Shown: piece by piece, positions 30,511-38,445 of the stretch | How the letters are laid out: every line of letters begins with the position of its first letter | Numbering within the stretch: position 1 is the first letter of the stretch | Assembly (NCBI GenBank): GCA_045805505.1 | Contig: JBJMLA010000061.1 | Location: 1 to 64,000 of the forward strand | Length of the DNA: 64,000 nt | Direction of reading: 5' to 3' | DNA from: BP-464 sp045805505 | GTDB lineage: Bacteria; Actinomycetota; Thermoleophilia; Solirubrobacterales; Solirubrobacteraceae | Made by a program: the position numbers and the translations under genes | The notes under the pieces: model-generated | Told to the model about the DNA's origin: nothing | The model's input: the letters and a program-made list of their open reading frames with translations, nothing else | Databases searched by the model: none

Positions 30511-33497
30511 CGCGAGTCGCGCGCGGTGGTGTCGGCGGAGCTGCGCAGCGCGCCCAGCGTCGCGGAGATGTCGTCGAGGCGAGCCCCGAGCTTGCGGACC
30601 TGCGCGGCGGCGTCGGCGTCGCCGGCGACGCGGGCTCGCTCCGCCTCCTCGAGACGGTCCTGCAGGCCCTGCACCACCTCAGACAGCGCCGCGACCTCCT
30701 CGGTCAGGGCGTTGACGGCGCGACGGCTGCCACGGCCCGTCACGGGCGGTGGTGTCGCTGCGGCCACGGGCCGCTGGGAGCGGGGAGGCGGGGTCACCTC
30801 CTGCAGTATTGCCTCCAACCGCGCGCCCGCAACCGCGGATGAGTGGGTCCGGCGGATGTCCTCGGCGCCACGGCGGCCGCGTTCGGCCGCCAGGGCGGGG
30901 TCGTCGAAGACCTCGCGCTGGCAGGCGGCCGCGTGGTCGAGGTCGGGCTCGGCCCAGCGCGCGTCCGCCGGGTAGGGCTCGGCGTCGGAGCCGACGTTGA
31001 CCAGCTCGTAGTCGACGAGCCAGCTGTTCTCGGGCGTCATGAAGTCCAGGTTGCCGGAGTAGCCCGTGGCGACCACCGGCTTGCCGAGGTACATGGCCTC
31101 GCCCATGGTCAGGCCGAGGCCCTCGCTGCGGTGCAGCGAGACGTAGCAGTCGCAGCTGGCGATCAGCGAGTTCTTGGCGGCCGAGCTGAGGTAGTCCTCG
31201 AGCAGGTAGAGGTTGGGCTGCTCGCTGGCGAGGACCCGCAGATGCTCGGCCCGCGCCGGATGGTGGTCGCCGTTGATGGTCTTGATGACCAGCGACGCGC
31301 CGCCGTCGGGGAAGGCCCGGTTGAAGGCCTCGATCAGGCCCAGCGGGTTCTTGCGGCGAAAGACGCTGTGGAAGTCGAAGACGAACAGGAAGACGAAGCC
31401 GTCCGGCATGCCGAGCTCCTCGCGGGCCGGCTCGATGCCGTCGGGCAGCTCGATGGGCACCCGCACGTGACGGATCGGCTTGGTCGACTCGAGCTCGAGG
31501 GCCTCGGCGATGTGCTGGGTGGCCACCCACACCTCGTCGACGTACTCGAACGCCTTGGCGAAGCGGTGGGGGAAGCTCGAGATCTCCCAGAACCACATGC
31601 CGGCGGTGAAGCGGTCGCGGAAGAACCCGCGCCCGACCTCCTTGCCGAACACCGGGAAGACGTCGGCGTTGATGCAGACGAGGTTGACCGGGAACGGCGC
31701 CGCCTCCGACCCGCTGGTCGAGAACGCGTGACCCTGGCGGCTGCCGGGAGCCAGCTGCCCGCGTGCGACCAGGGGGATCCCCCGTGCGTCGAGCGCGCTG
31801 ATCATCTTGCGCGCGACCTCGCCGACGCCGAGCTCGGCGTTGAGGTAGCCCGTGACGTTGACGCCCCAGTGCGCGACGGGCGGGCCGACGGAGCCCTCGG
31901 CGTCGATGTCGAGGTCCATCACGGCGTCGGCCTCGTCGGCGGCGTCGAAGTCGAACTCCGGCTCGCTGCCGTCGTCCTCGTCCCCGCCGGACGATGGCAG
32001 CAGCGCCGCGGGGGCGCCGGCCTCGGCGGCGGCGAAGGCCCTGGCCCACTCGACGAGCCGGGTGCCGTCCGGGCCGTTGAGGTGCGGCATCGTCCGCTGC
32101 AGGTCCTCGCGGCTGTTCCAGACACCGCGCAGGTAGCGGGTCACGCCGCGCCGGCCGCCGATCGCGTCGGGCCCGTTGAGCCAGGCGACGAACTCCGCGG
32201 CGCCCTCGGGGGTGGTGACGGGCTCGTCGAGCGCGCGCAGCCGGTAGGCCTCCACCCAGAGGGCGTGCAGCACGCCGTCGATCGGCGTGCCGTCGGGCAG
32301 CCGCAGGACCTCCGGCAGCAGCTCGGCGATCATGTCGGGCTCCTGGGAGCCGTGCGTCTGCGCCCACTCGACGTAGCGGTCGGCGTCGGACGTGCGCAGG
32401 TCCGGGAACTCCGACATCAGGTCGGCGCGCGACTCCCACACCGCCAGCAGGTAGCGGTTGACGTGCCCCTCGGCGCCGATGCGGGCCGGCTGGCGCAGCC
32501 ACGAGAAGAACGCCTCACGGCCCTGGTCGGTGGTGATCGGGCCGTTCAGGACGCCGGCCTCGCGCGCCTCGCGCCGCAGCCGGCGCAGCACCCGGTTGAG
32601 CTTGCGCCCGTCGGCGAACAGCTGAAAGCCGGTCTCCCAGGTCGTCGTCTCCAGGAAGCCCTCGTCGACGAGCTCCTGCGCGTAGTCGCGGCACAGCTGC
32701 GCGAGCACGGGATCGTCGGCCAGGCTGATCCGGTCCTGGTGCTTGGAGAGCAGGTGCCGCGTGCGGGGGTCGAAGCCGCTGAAGTGGAAGAAGCGCAGCG
32801 GCCGGCCGTTGACCGTGTAGCGCCCGCCGTCGAGGCCCACCTCGCGGTGCGGGAGGTTCCAGTACGCCACGTCGTGGCCCGGGTCGCGGTAGATCTCGGT
32901 GCGGTCGTAGCGCCCGGGCACCAGGTCGATCCAGCGCTGGTCGACGAAGAAGCCGCGGGCCGGATCGATCAGGCAATGGCGCTCGAGGCGCTCGGACCAC
33001 CAGTCGAGCATGTCGCGGGCCTGGTCGGTGTCGCCGAGCCCCAGGTAGCCGAGGTTGTAGGTGCCGGCGATGAGGATGTCGTTCTCGCTCGGCCGCTTGC
33101 CGTCGAGCGGGATCGGGCCCGTGAAGTGCGGCATCACCACGATGCCGTGCTCCTCGATGAGCCCCTGCAGCTCGTCCATCCGGTCGTAGACCCGGATGTC
33201 CGGATCGAAGTACGAGACCGTCCCGTGGCGCTCGAGCAGGGTCCGCATGAGCCAGGGCTTGACCGCGGTGGAGAGCTCGGTGACGTCGTAGTCCTCGGTC
33301 ATCCGCTGGAAGTCCGGAAGCCCGATGTCCTTCGGAAGGATCACGTCGAACGGCTCCGCGGCCGGGTCGATCCTCGCGTCCGGGCCGTCGATGACGAGCA
33401 CCGTGCAGGTCCCCTCGGGGTGATGTTCCAGAAACGAGCGCGTCAGGACGCGGGCGAACGAGAGGTAGTTCTTGAAGACGATGGTGCAGATGTGCAT
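30507..33497 (-). CDS. Multidomain glycosyltransferase: GT-A-like, two helical modules, GT4, coiled coil
   Basis: 996 aa. The N-terminal GT-A-like domain (about 1-290) keeps DPD (YFDPDIRVYD), AGTYNLGYLG, FVDQRWIDLVPG and FHFSGF. Two copies of the helical module follow (FFSWLRQP near residue 335 and EFVAWLNGP near 435), then an acidic linker rich in Asp and Glu. The GT4 domain begins VNVTGYLNAELGVGEVARK and has the donor motif LHRSEGLGLTMGEAMYLGKPVVATG. The C-terminal 80 residues form a coiled coil. Both transferase domains look functional, so this may be a two-sugar enzyme paired with the opposing 28087 gene. Confidence 0.85.
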   Translation of the reverse strand: MHICTIVFKNYLSFARVLTRSFLEHHPEGTCTVLVIDGPDARIDPAAEPFDVILPKDIGLPDFQRMTEDYDVTELSTAVKPWLMRTLLERHGTVSYFDPDIRVYDRMDELQGLIEEHGIVVMPHFTGPIPLDGKRPSENDILIAGTYNLGYLGLGDTDQARDMLDWWSERLERHCLIDPARGFFVDQRWIDLVPGRYDRTEIYRDPGHDVAYWNLPHREVGLDGGRYTVNGRPLRFFHFSGFDPRTRHLLSKHQDRISLADDPVLAQLCRDYAQELVDEGFLETTTWETGFQLFADGRKLNRVLRRLRREAREAGVLNGPITTDQGREAFFSWLRQPARIGAEGHVNRYLLAVWESRADLMSEFPDLRTSDADRYVEWAQTHGSQEPDMIAELLPEVLRLPDGTPIDGVLHALWVEAYRLRALDEPVTTPEGAAEFVAWLNGPDAIGGRRGVTRYLRGVWNSREDLQRTMPHLNGPDGTRLVEWARAFAAAEAGAPAALLPSSGGDEDDGSEPEFDFDAADEADAVMDLDIDAEGSVGPPVAHWGVNVTGYLNAELGVGEVARKMISALDARGIPLVARGQLAPGSRQGHAFSTSGSEAAPFPVNLVCINADVFPVFGKEVGRGFFRDRFTAGMWFWEISSFPHRFAKAFEYVDEVWVATQHIAEALELESTKPIRHVRVPIELPDGIEPAREELGMPDGFVFLFVFDFHSVFRRKNPLGLIEAFNRAFPDGGASLVIKTINGDHHPARAEHLRVLASEQPNLYLLEDYLSSAAKNSLIASCDCYVSLHRSEGLGLTMGEAMYLGKPVVATGYSGNLDFMTPENSWLVDYELVNVGSDAEPYPADARWAEPDLDHAAACQREVFDDPALAAERGRRGAEDIRRTHSSAVAGARLEAILQEVTPPPRSQRPVAAATPPPVTGRGSRRAVNALTEEVAALSEVVQGLQDRLEEAERARVAGDADAAAQVRKLGARLDDISATLGALRSSADTTARDSR

Positions 33498-33509
33498 CGG
33501 TCGCCCCCG

Positions 33510-33515
33510 ATCCTA
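33510..33515 (-). promoter_or_regulatory. TAGGAT -10-like element overlapping the upstream stop codon
   Basis: Minus-strand TAGGAT, 12 bases before the ATG at 33497. Its TAG is the stop of the gene at 33513-35312. The longer spacer would leave a short leader of about 5 bases. Confidence 0.4.
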
Positions 33516-35312
33516 GATCCGTTGGAGCCTGATGCACGCCACTGCCCGTGCCGCGACCGCTCCGTCGCTCACGGGTCGCTGATCGGAAAGGAAGTCGCGG
33601 TAGGACGCCTGCGCCTGATCCTCGAGCGTCCCGCGCCGCCATCCGGCCGTGTCGTAGCCGAAGACCTCGACCTGGGCGCTCAGCGGCGCGGCCGCCGCCA
33701 CGATGCGCGCGACGCCGGCCTGGTCGAACTGGCGCAGCCAGCCGTGGTCCTCCGGCGCGCCGTAGGGCACCGTGATGAGCAGCCGTCCTCCCGGCGCGAG
33801 GACGCGCACGAGCTCGGCGACGGCGCGATCCACCTCGGTGGCCGGGTCGGTGGCGCGCGGCTCCGCGATGCCGTACTCGGCGTTGTCCATCCCGACGTGG
33901 TCGAGCGTCGAGACGCAGACGATGGTCTCGAAGTGCCCGTCGCGATAGGGCAGGTCGCGCAGGTCGGCGTACACGTACGTGGCTCCGAGCTCGGGAAACG
34001 ACCATTGCTCAGGCGCCAGGGTCACGATGTCGAGCGTCGTGACCTCACGCAGGACGGGCTCGAGCACATGGGGATGGTTGAAGACCGAGCCCGCGTCGAG
34101 CGTGCGCCCGCCGAGGCCCTGGGCCATGACCCACGGGTACTCGACGACCCGCTCGTCGTAGCCGCGGCCGAACCCCTCGGGAAGCGCGCCGCGGTCGACG
34201 ATCCAGCGCTCGAGGTCCGGTGCGGCGATCGCCTCGGCCACCAGCGCCCGGTTGGCCGCGTTGTACTCGAGCGTCCACGGCGGGTCCACCGGCGGGTGCC
34301 GCGCGACCAGGTCGGCCATCGGCGAGGCGACGGCGACCACGTGTCCCGGGGGGACCGTGGGATCGGTGAGGACGTGCTGGACGCGGTTCTCCAGGATGTC
34401 GCGGGCGGCGATCACGTCGGACAGCCGCGCCTCGAGGCGGGCGACGTCGCGATCCTGGCGCCGCTCCGCCGACAGCAGGGCCGGGAGCACGTCCGCGGCG
34501 CCGACGAGGGGTCGCTCGATCTGCAGGCGGTCGCGCAGCATCCGCCCGACCGCCGCAGGAGCGTGGTCGCGCAGGATCCGCTGGCGCTCCCGCGCCACCT
34601 GGGCCCGCAGCTCGGGAGCGTCGATGCGCGCTGCCCGCAGCCCCTCGGCGTCGTGCGCGACCGGCAGCCCGAGCAGCGCGGCGTGGCCCGAGGCGAGCGC
34701 CGCCAGCGGCTCGGCGCCCGTGTCGAGCACGCAGTTGCAGCCCGCGATCAGCACGCCTCGCTCCCAGTCGTCGACGTCGTCGACGACGACCACGACCTCC
34801 GGCCGCCCCGCGAGGGCCTCGCGCACGGCGGGCCCGGACCGCGGGGCGTGGACGACGAGGCGCTCGGCCCCGAGGTCCGGGAAGGCGGCGGCGAACGCCG
34901 CGAGCGCCTCCGAGAGCAGCTCTGGGCGGTCCTCGCCGACCTCGAGGAGGACGAGCGCCAGCCATCCGTCCGGGAGGTTGAACGTGCCGCGGTCCGGCCA
35001 CAGCCCCCGTGGCGGCAGCGCGATGGGCAGGGCCACCGCGCCCCACAGCGGCTCGTCGGTCCACCACCGCACGACGTCTCCCGGCGGCAGCGCCCCCGGG
35101 TCCGCGGCACAGACAAGGTTGAGGGCGAAGGGCGCGCCCGCGGCGTCGGCCGTGCGCGGGACGCCGTTGTCGCGGTCGGCCGCGCCGGGCAGGGCGATCG
35201 GGTAGACCGGTATGTCCGCCTCGTCGAGGGCGAGCAGCGCCGCGCGCGCGAAGTGGCCCGCAAGCCCGTCGGCTCGGAGGTGTCCGATCAGGTTGACGCC
35301 CCCGAAAGCCAC
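33513..35312 (-). CDS. Fusion of a decayed GT4-like domain and a SAM methyltransferase
   Basis: 599 aa. Residues about 1-240 follow the GT4 domain of its neighbours: GVNLIGHLRADGLAGHFARAA, LVCAADP, NLPDGWLALVLLEVGED, VLIAGCNCVL. The donor motif E-G-W-G-L-P-x-x-E is replaced by TGAEPLAALASGHAA, so transferase activity is unlikely. A short coiled coil (about 290-330) leads to a methyltransferase domain (about 345-595) with TLDAGSVFNHPHVLEPVLREV, TTLDIVTLAP, ETIVCVSTLDHVG and GGRLLITVPYG. The decayed half may now only bind the glycan substrate. The GTG start has TAGGGT six bases upstream. Confidence 0.75.
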   Translation of the reverse strand: MAFGGVNLIGHLRADGLAGHFARAALLALDEADIPVYPIALPGAADRDNGVPRTADAAGAPFALNLVCAADPGALPPGDVVRWWTDEPLWGAVALPIALPPRGLWPDRGTFNLPDGWLALVLLEVGEDRPELLSEALAAFAAAFPDLGAERLVVHAPRSGPAVREALAGRPEVVVVVDDVDDWERGVLIAGCNCVLDTGAEPLAALASGHAALLGLPVAHDAEGLRAARIDAPELRAQVARERQRILRDHAPAAVGRMLRDRLQIERPLVGAADVLPALLSAERRQDRDVARLEARLSDVIAARDILENRVQHVLTDPTVPPGHVVAVASPMADLVARHPPVDPPWTLEYNAANRALVAEAIAAPDLERWIVDRGALPEGFGRGYDERVVEYPWVMAQGLGGRTLDAGSVFNHPHVLEPVLREVTTLDIVTLAPEQWSFPELGATYVYADLRDLPYRDGHFETIVCVSTLDHVGMDNAEYGIAEPRATDPATEVDRAVAELVRVLAPGGRLLITVPYGAPEDHGWLRQFDQAGVARIVAAAAPLSAQVEVFGYDTAGWRRGTLEDQAQASYRDFLSDQRPVSDGAVAARAVACIRLQRI

Positions 35313-35318
35313 CCGGCC

Positions 35319-35324
35319 ACCCTA
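35319..35324 (-). promoter_or_regulatory. TAGGGT -10-like element, leaderless spacing
   Basis: Minus-strand TAGGGT with a six-base spacer to the GTG at 35312. Confidence 0.55.
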
Positions 35325-35380
35325 ACCTCGCGGCCTCCGCGGGGCCTCCGCGAGCCCGCCGCCGCGCCGAAAGGTGCAGC

Positions 35381-35386
35381 TACCCT
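35381..35386 (+). promoter_or_regulatory. TACCCT -10-like element for the acyl-biosynthesis locus
   Basis: TACCCT lies 41 bases before the ATG of the first acyl carrier protein. The transcript would have a leader of about 35 bases containing GGGAG just before the ATG, so this operon probably uses a conventional ribosome-binding site. Confidence 0.4.
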
Positions 35387-35427
35387 GCGTGCTCGCTGAC
35401 TGGCGTCTGCACCAGATACGGGAGCCC

Positions 35428-35739
35428 ATGACCACCACGATGGAGATGGCGCAGAAATGCGTCACCAACGCGATCCGCGACGTCAACGATCAGCAGCTCG
35501 GTGAGATCGCGATCTCTGAGGACCCGGCGACCGAGCTTCTCGGCCCCGCCTCCCCGCTGGACTCGGTCGCGTTCGCCTACCTGTTCGTCACCATCGAGCA
35601 GTACGTGCTCGACGATTACGACCAGGAGATCCTGCTGTTCGACGAGGCGGCCATGGAGCTGGACTTCGAGGCACTCGACAACCCGTTCTACACCGTCGGC
35701 TCGCTGACGCAGTACGTCGCGGAACGGCTCACGACGTGA
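35428..35739 (+). CDS. Acyl carrier protein, first gene of the acyl-biosynthesis locus
   Basis: 103 aa and acidic. The phosphopantetheine attachment serine is Ser46 in ASPLDSVAF, followed by the second helix AYLFVTIEQYVLDDY. It is longer than housekeeping AcpP (about 80 aa), with an extended segment before the last helix. It should carry acyl intermediates for the SDR, ligase and ketosynthase encoded downstream. The ATG at 35428 is chosen because GGGAG precedes it and the carrier fold begins here. The stop overlaps the next GTG. Confidence 0.85.
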   Translation: MTTTMEMAQKCVTNAIRDVNDQQLGEIAISEDPATELLGPASPLDSVAFAYLFVTIEQYVLDDYDQEILLFDEAAMELDFEALDNPFYTVGSLTQYVAERLTT

Positions 35740-36437
35740 GCCGCGTGGTGGTGACCGGTGCCAGCCGTGGCGTCGGGGCCATCGTCGCCGGCGCCCTGGC
35801 GAAGGACCACGATGTCGTCGGGCTCGCACGCTCTCCGGTCGGCGAGTGGGCCTGTGACGAACGGGTCACGCGCACCGAGTGCGACCTGACCGACGAGTCG
35901 GCCACCCGGCGGGCGTTCTCGCAGCTGCGCAAGTCCGGTTCCGGGCCCGACGTCCTGATCCACTCCGCGGGCATGTTCTCGGCCGATCTGCTCGGCGCGA
36001 CGTCCGGGGCCCGGTTCGCCGACGTGCTCGCCGCCAACGTGGTCGCCTCTCAGAACGTCATCCGCGAGGGCATCAAGGAGATGCGCCGCAACGACTTCGG
36101 GCGGGTGGTGGCACTGTCGTCGATCGCCGCCCGCATCCCCCTGACCGGAAACGCCGTCTACGGCACCTCGAAGGTCGCGCTCGAGCACGTCGTGCGGTCC
36201 TATGCGGTCGAGCTGGCCGGCACCGGCCTGACGTTCAACTGCCTCGCGCTGTCGTTCATCGAGGGAACGCCGATGGTCGAGGCCCTGCAGGACGACGCGC
36301 GCCGGCGCTACGAGGCGCGCCTCTCCCACCCCGCCGCGGTCACGCCCGCGCAGCTCATGCACGCCATCGGCTTCCTGATCGCCGAGGACGCCGCGGCGGT
36401 CACCGGCGAGACGCTCGTCCTGGGCGGGCCTCATTGA
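35736..36437 (+). CDS. SDR family oxidoreductase, FabG-like 3-oxoacyl-ACP reductase
   Basis: 233 aa, classical SDR. NAD(P) site VVVTGASRGVGA, HSAGMFSADLL in the NNAG position, catalytic Ser in VVALSSIAARIP and YGTSK (Tyr and Lys). The end (IAEDAAAVTGETLVLGG) is typical of FabG-like reductases. Given the flanking carrier protein genes it probably reduces a 3-ketoacyl-ACP to the 3-hydroxyacyl form. GTGA overlap before and TTGA overlap after. Confidence 0.87.
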   Translation: MSRVVVTGASRGVGAIVAGALAKDHDVVGLARSPVGEWACDERVTRTECDLTDESATRRAFSQLRKSGSGPDVLIHSAGMFSADLLGATSGARFADVLAANVVASQNVIREGIKEMRRNDFGRVVALSSIAARIPLTGNAVYGTSKVALEHVVRSYAVELAGTGLTFNCLALSFIEGTPMVEALQDDARRRYEARLSHPAAVTPAQLMHAIGFLIAEDAAAVTGETLVLGGPH

Positions 36438-37048
36438 GGCAGAGCCCGGAAGTCGAGCGGCTGCCGGGCGGCCCGTGGAACGAGAACTGCTACCTCGTCG
36501 TCTCGGGAACAAGCGCGGTCGTCGTTGATCCGGGCGGCGACAGCGAGGACGTCCTGGCGGTCCTCCGCGACCGCGACCTCGAGCTCGCCGGGATCCTGTG
36601 CACCCACGGGCACTTCGACCACATCGCCGGTGTGGCGGGCATCGTCGAGGCCAGCGGCGTGCCGTTGTCGATCAGCGGGCGCGACCGGACCATCCTTCGC
36701 GCCGCCAACCTGCACAGCTTCGTCTGCGGGTACAAGCGCAAGGTCCGCGTCCCGGAGGTCGGCGACGACATCGACGAGCGCGGCCCCGAGCTGCGCTTCG
36801 GAGCGATCGGGATGACCAGCGTCCCGACGCCGGGGCACACGCCGGGCAGCCACGCGTTCGTGGTCGGCGACTACCTGCTCGGCGGCGACACGCTCCTCGG
36901 CCCGGGCCTGTCGGACTCCCGGCTGCCCGGTGCCGATCCCGACGAGCAGCGCCGCACGGTGGAGCGCCTGCGGGCCGAGCTGGACCCGAACCTGACCCTC
37001 CTCCCGGGGCATGGCGCTCCGGGGCCGCTGGCGGCTGCACTGGCATGA
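36434..37048 (+). CDS. Metallo-beta-lactamase fold hydrolase
   Basis: 204 aa from TTG (TTGA overlap with the SDR stop). Metal ligands of a glyoxalase-II-type hydrolase are visible: THGHFDHIAG, PTPGHTPGSH, LLGGDTLLG and the last His in LLPGHGAPG. Such enzymes cleave thioesters. In this setting a thioesterase role, releasing or editing acyl-ACP, is reasonable but inferred. The stop overlaps the ATG of the ligase. Confidence 0.85.
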   Translation: MRQSPEVERLPGGPWNENCYLVVSGTSAVVVDPGGDSEDVLAVLRDRDLELAGILCTHGHFDHIAGVAGIVEASGVPLSISGRDRTILRAANLHSFVCGYKRKVRVPEVGDDIDERGPELRFGAIGMTSVPTPGHTPGSHAFVVGDYLLGGDTLLGPGLSDSRLPGADPDEQRRTVERLRAELDPNLTLLPGHGAPGPLAAALA

Positions 37049-38445
37049 CCGGCGAGCTGCGTCCCGTCGAGTCCATCCTCTCCCGGCTGCAGGGGTTCGG
37101 CGACAGGCCGGCGCTCGGCGGTCATTGGGGCGAGGCCACCTACGCCGACGTGGTCGCCGGGTGCGCCACGGCCGGCGCGGCGCTCGACGACGCCGGCGTG
37201 CCGGCCGGCGCCCGCGTCGTGGTCCTCGGCGATCACGGGCCGGGAAGCGCGTCGGTGATCCTGGAGCTCGCCCGGCGCCGCTGCACCTCGATCCCGATGA
37301 CGCCCGTGACCGCGCAGGCGCGAGGCGAGGAGCTCGAACGCCTCTCGCTCGCCGAGTACCGGATGGAGGTGCCCGACGGCCCGCCTCCGGGTGCCGGCGA
37401 CATCCGGATCACGCCGCTGCCCACCGGCGACCAGGAGGAGCACGACCTGCTGCGCGGCCTCAAGGAGGAGTCGCTCGCGGGTCTGATCCTGTTCACGTCG
37501 GGCTCCTCTGGAGAGCCGAAGGTCGTGATCCACGACTTCTCGCTGCTGATGGAGAAGTTCGTCCCGGAGAGCAGGCCCATCCGCATGATCAACGTCCTGC
37601 TCTTCGACCACTGGGGCGGGCTCAACACGATGCTCCGGGTGCTGTCGTCGGGAGGGTTCGCCGCGTGCCCCGAGAGCCGGCGGCCCGACGCGGTCTGCGC
37701 GCTGGTCGAGCGCTTCGGGCTGGAGATCCTCCCGGCCTCGCCGAGCTTTCTGAACATGCTGCTCATCTCCGGCGCGCAGGGCCGCTACGACCTGTCCTCG
37801 CTCAAGGTCATCACCTACGGCGCCGAGCCGATGCCGGAGTCGCTCCTGACACGGATGCACGAGCGATTCCCCGACGTCAAGCTGCGCCAGACCTACGGGC
37901 TCGTCGAGCTCGGCGTGATGGACGCCCGGTCGGAGTCCGACGACTCCCTGCTCATGAAGATCGGGGGTCGCGGGTTCGAGCACCGCGTCGTCGACGGAAA
38001 GCTCGAGATCCGCGCGCGGTCGTCGATGCTCGGGTACCTCAACGCGCCGTCGCCCTTCACCGAGGACGGGTACTTCCGCACGGGCGATCGCGTCGAGCAG
38101 CACGGCGAGTACCTGCGGATCCTCGGCCGCGATTCCGAGATGATCAACGTGGGCGGCGAGAAGGTCTTCCCCACGGAGGTGGAGTCCGTGCTGCTCGACT
38201 CCGCCGACGTCGCCGACGCCGTCGTCTACGGCGAGGCGCACCCGTTGCTCGGCCAGGTGGTCTGCGCCGACGTCGTCCTGGCCACCGACCTCGCCGCGGC
38301 GGAGGCCCGCAAGGCCATCCGCACCTTCTGCGCGGAGCGGTTGCCCGGCTATCAGGTGCCGATGAAGATCCGCGTCGTCGAAGGGCCGCTCGTCAGCGAC
38401 CGCCAGAAGCACGTCCGTGCGCCCCGTCCCGATCGGGCGACGTGA
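37045..38445 (+). CDS. Acyl-activating enzyme (AMP-dependent synthetase/ligase)
   Basis: 466 aa, compact for the ANL superfamily. A3 loop LILFTSGSSGEPKVV (near residue 155), A5 region QTYGLVELGVMD, A7 YFRTGDR, A8 hinge GRDSEMINVGGEKVFPTEVE and the C-terminal catalytic lysine in VSDRQKHVRA. It activates a carboxylic acid as its adenylate and transfers it to CoA or, more likely here, to one of the two carrier proteins of the locus. The acid is unknown. ATGA and GTGA overlaps link it to its neighbours. Confidence 0.9.
   Translation: MTGELRPVESILSRLQGFGDRPALGGHWGEATYADVVAGCATAGAALDDAGVPAGARVVVLGDHGPGSASVILELARRRCTSIPMTPVTAQARGEELERLSLAEYRMEVPDGPPPGAGDIRITPLPTGDQEEHDLLRGLKEESLAGLILFTSGSSGEPKVVIHDFSLLMEKFVPESRPIRMINVLLFDHWGGLNTMLRVLSSGGFAACPESRRPDAVCALVERFGLEILPASPSFLNMLLISGAQGRYDLSSLKVITYGAEPMPESLLTRMHERFPDVKLRQTYGLVELGVMDARSESDDSLLMKIGGRGFEHRVVDGKLEIRARSSMLGYLNAPSPFTEDGYFRTGDRVEQHGEYLRILGRDSEMINVGGEKVFPTEVESVLLDSADVADAVVYGEAHPLLGQVVCADVVLATDLAAAEARKAIRTFCAERLPGYQVPMKIRVVEGPLVSDRQKHVRAPRPDRAT

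Noticed and set aside
30843..35399. A 1518-codon open frame on the plus strand
   Set aside because: It is antisense to the 996- and 599-residue proteins, which have clear domain content. Its translation is low-complexity, rich in Arg, Gly, Asp and Val with no motif. Long antisense frames are expected at this GC content.
35374..35427. Longer start for the first acyl carrier protein
   Set aside because: The frame is open upstream, but it would place the start codon upstream of the -10-like hexamer at 35381-35386, the extra residues do not fit a carrier protein, and GGGAG precedes the ATG at 35428.
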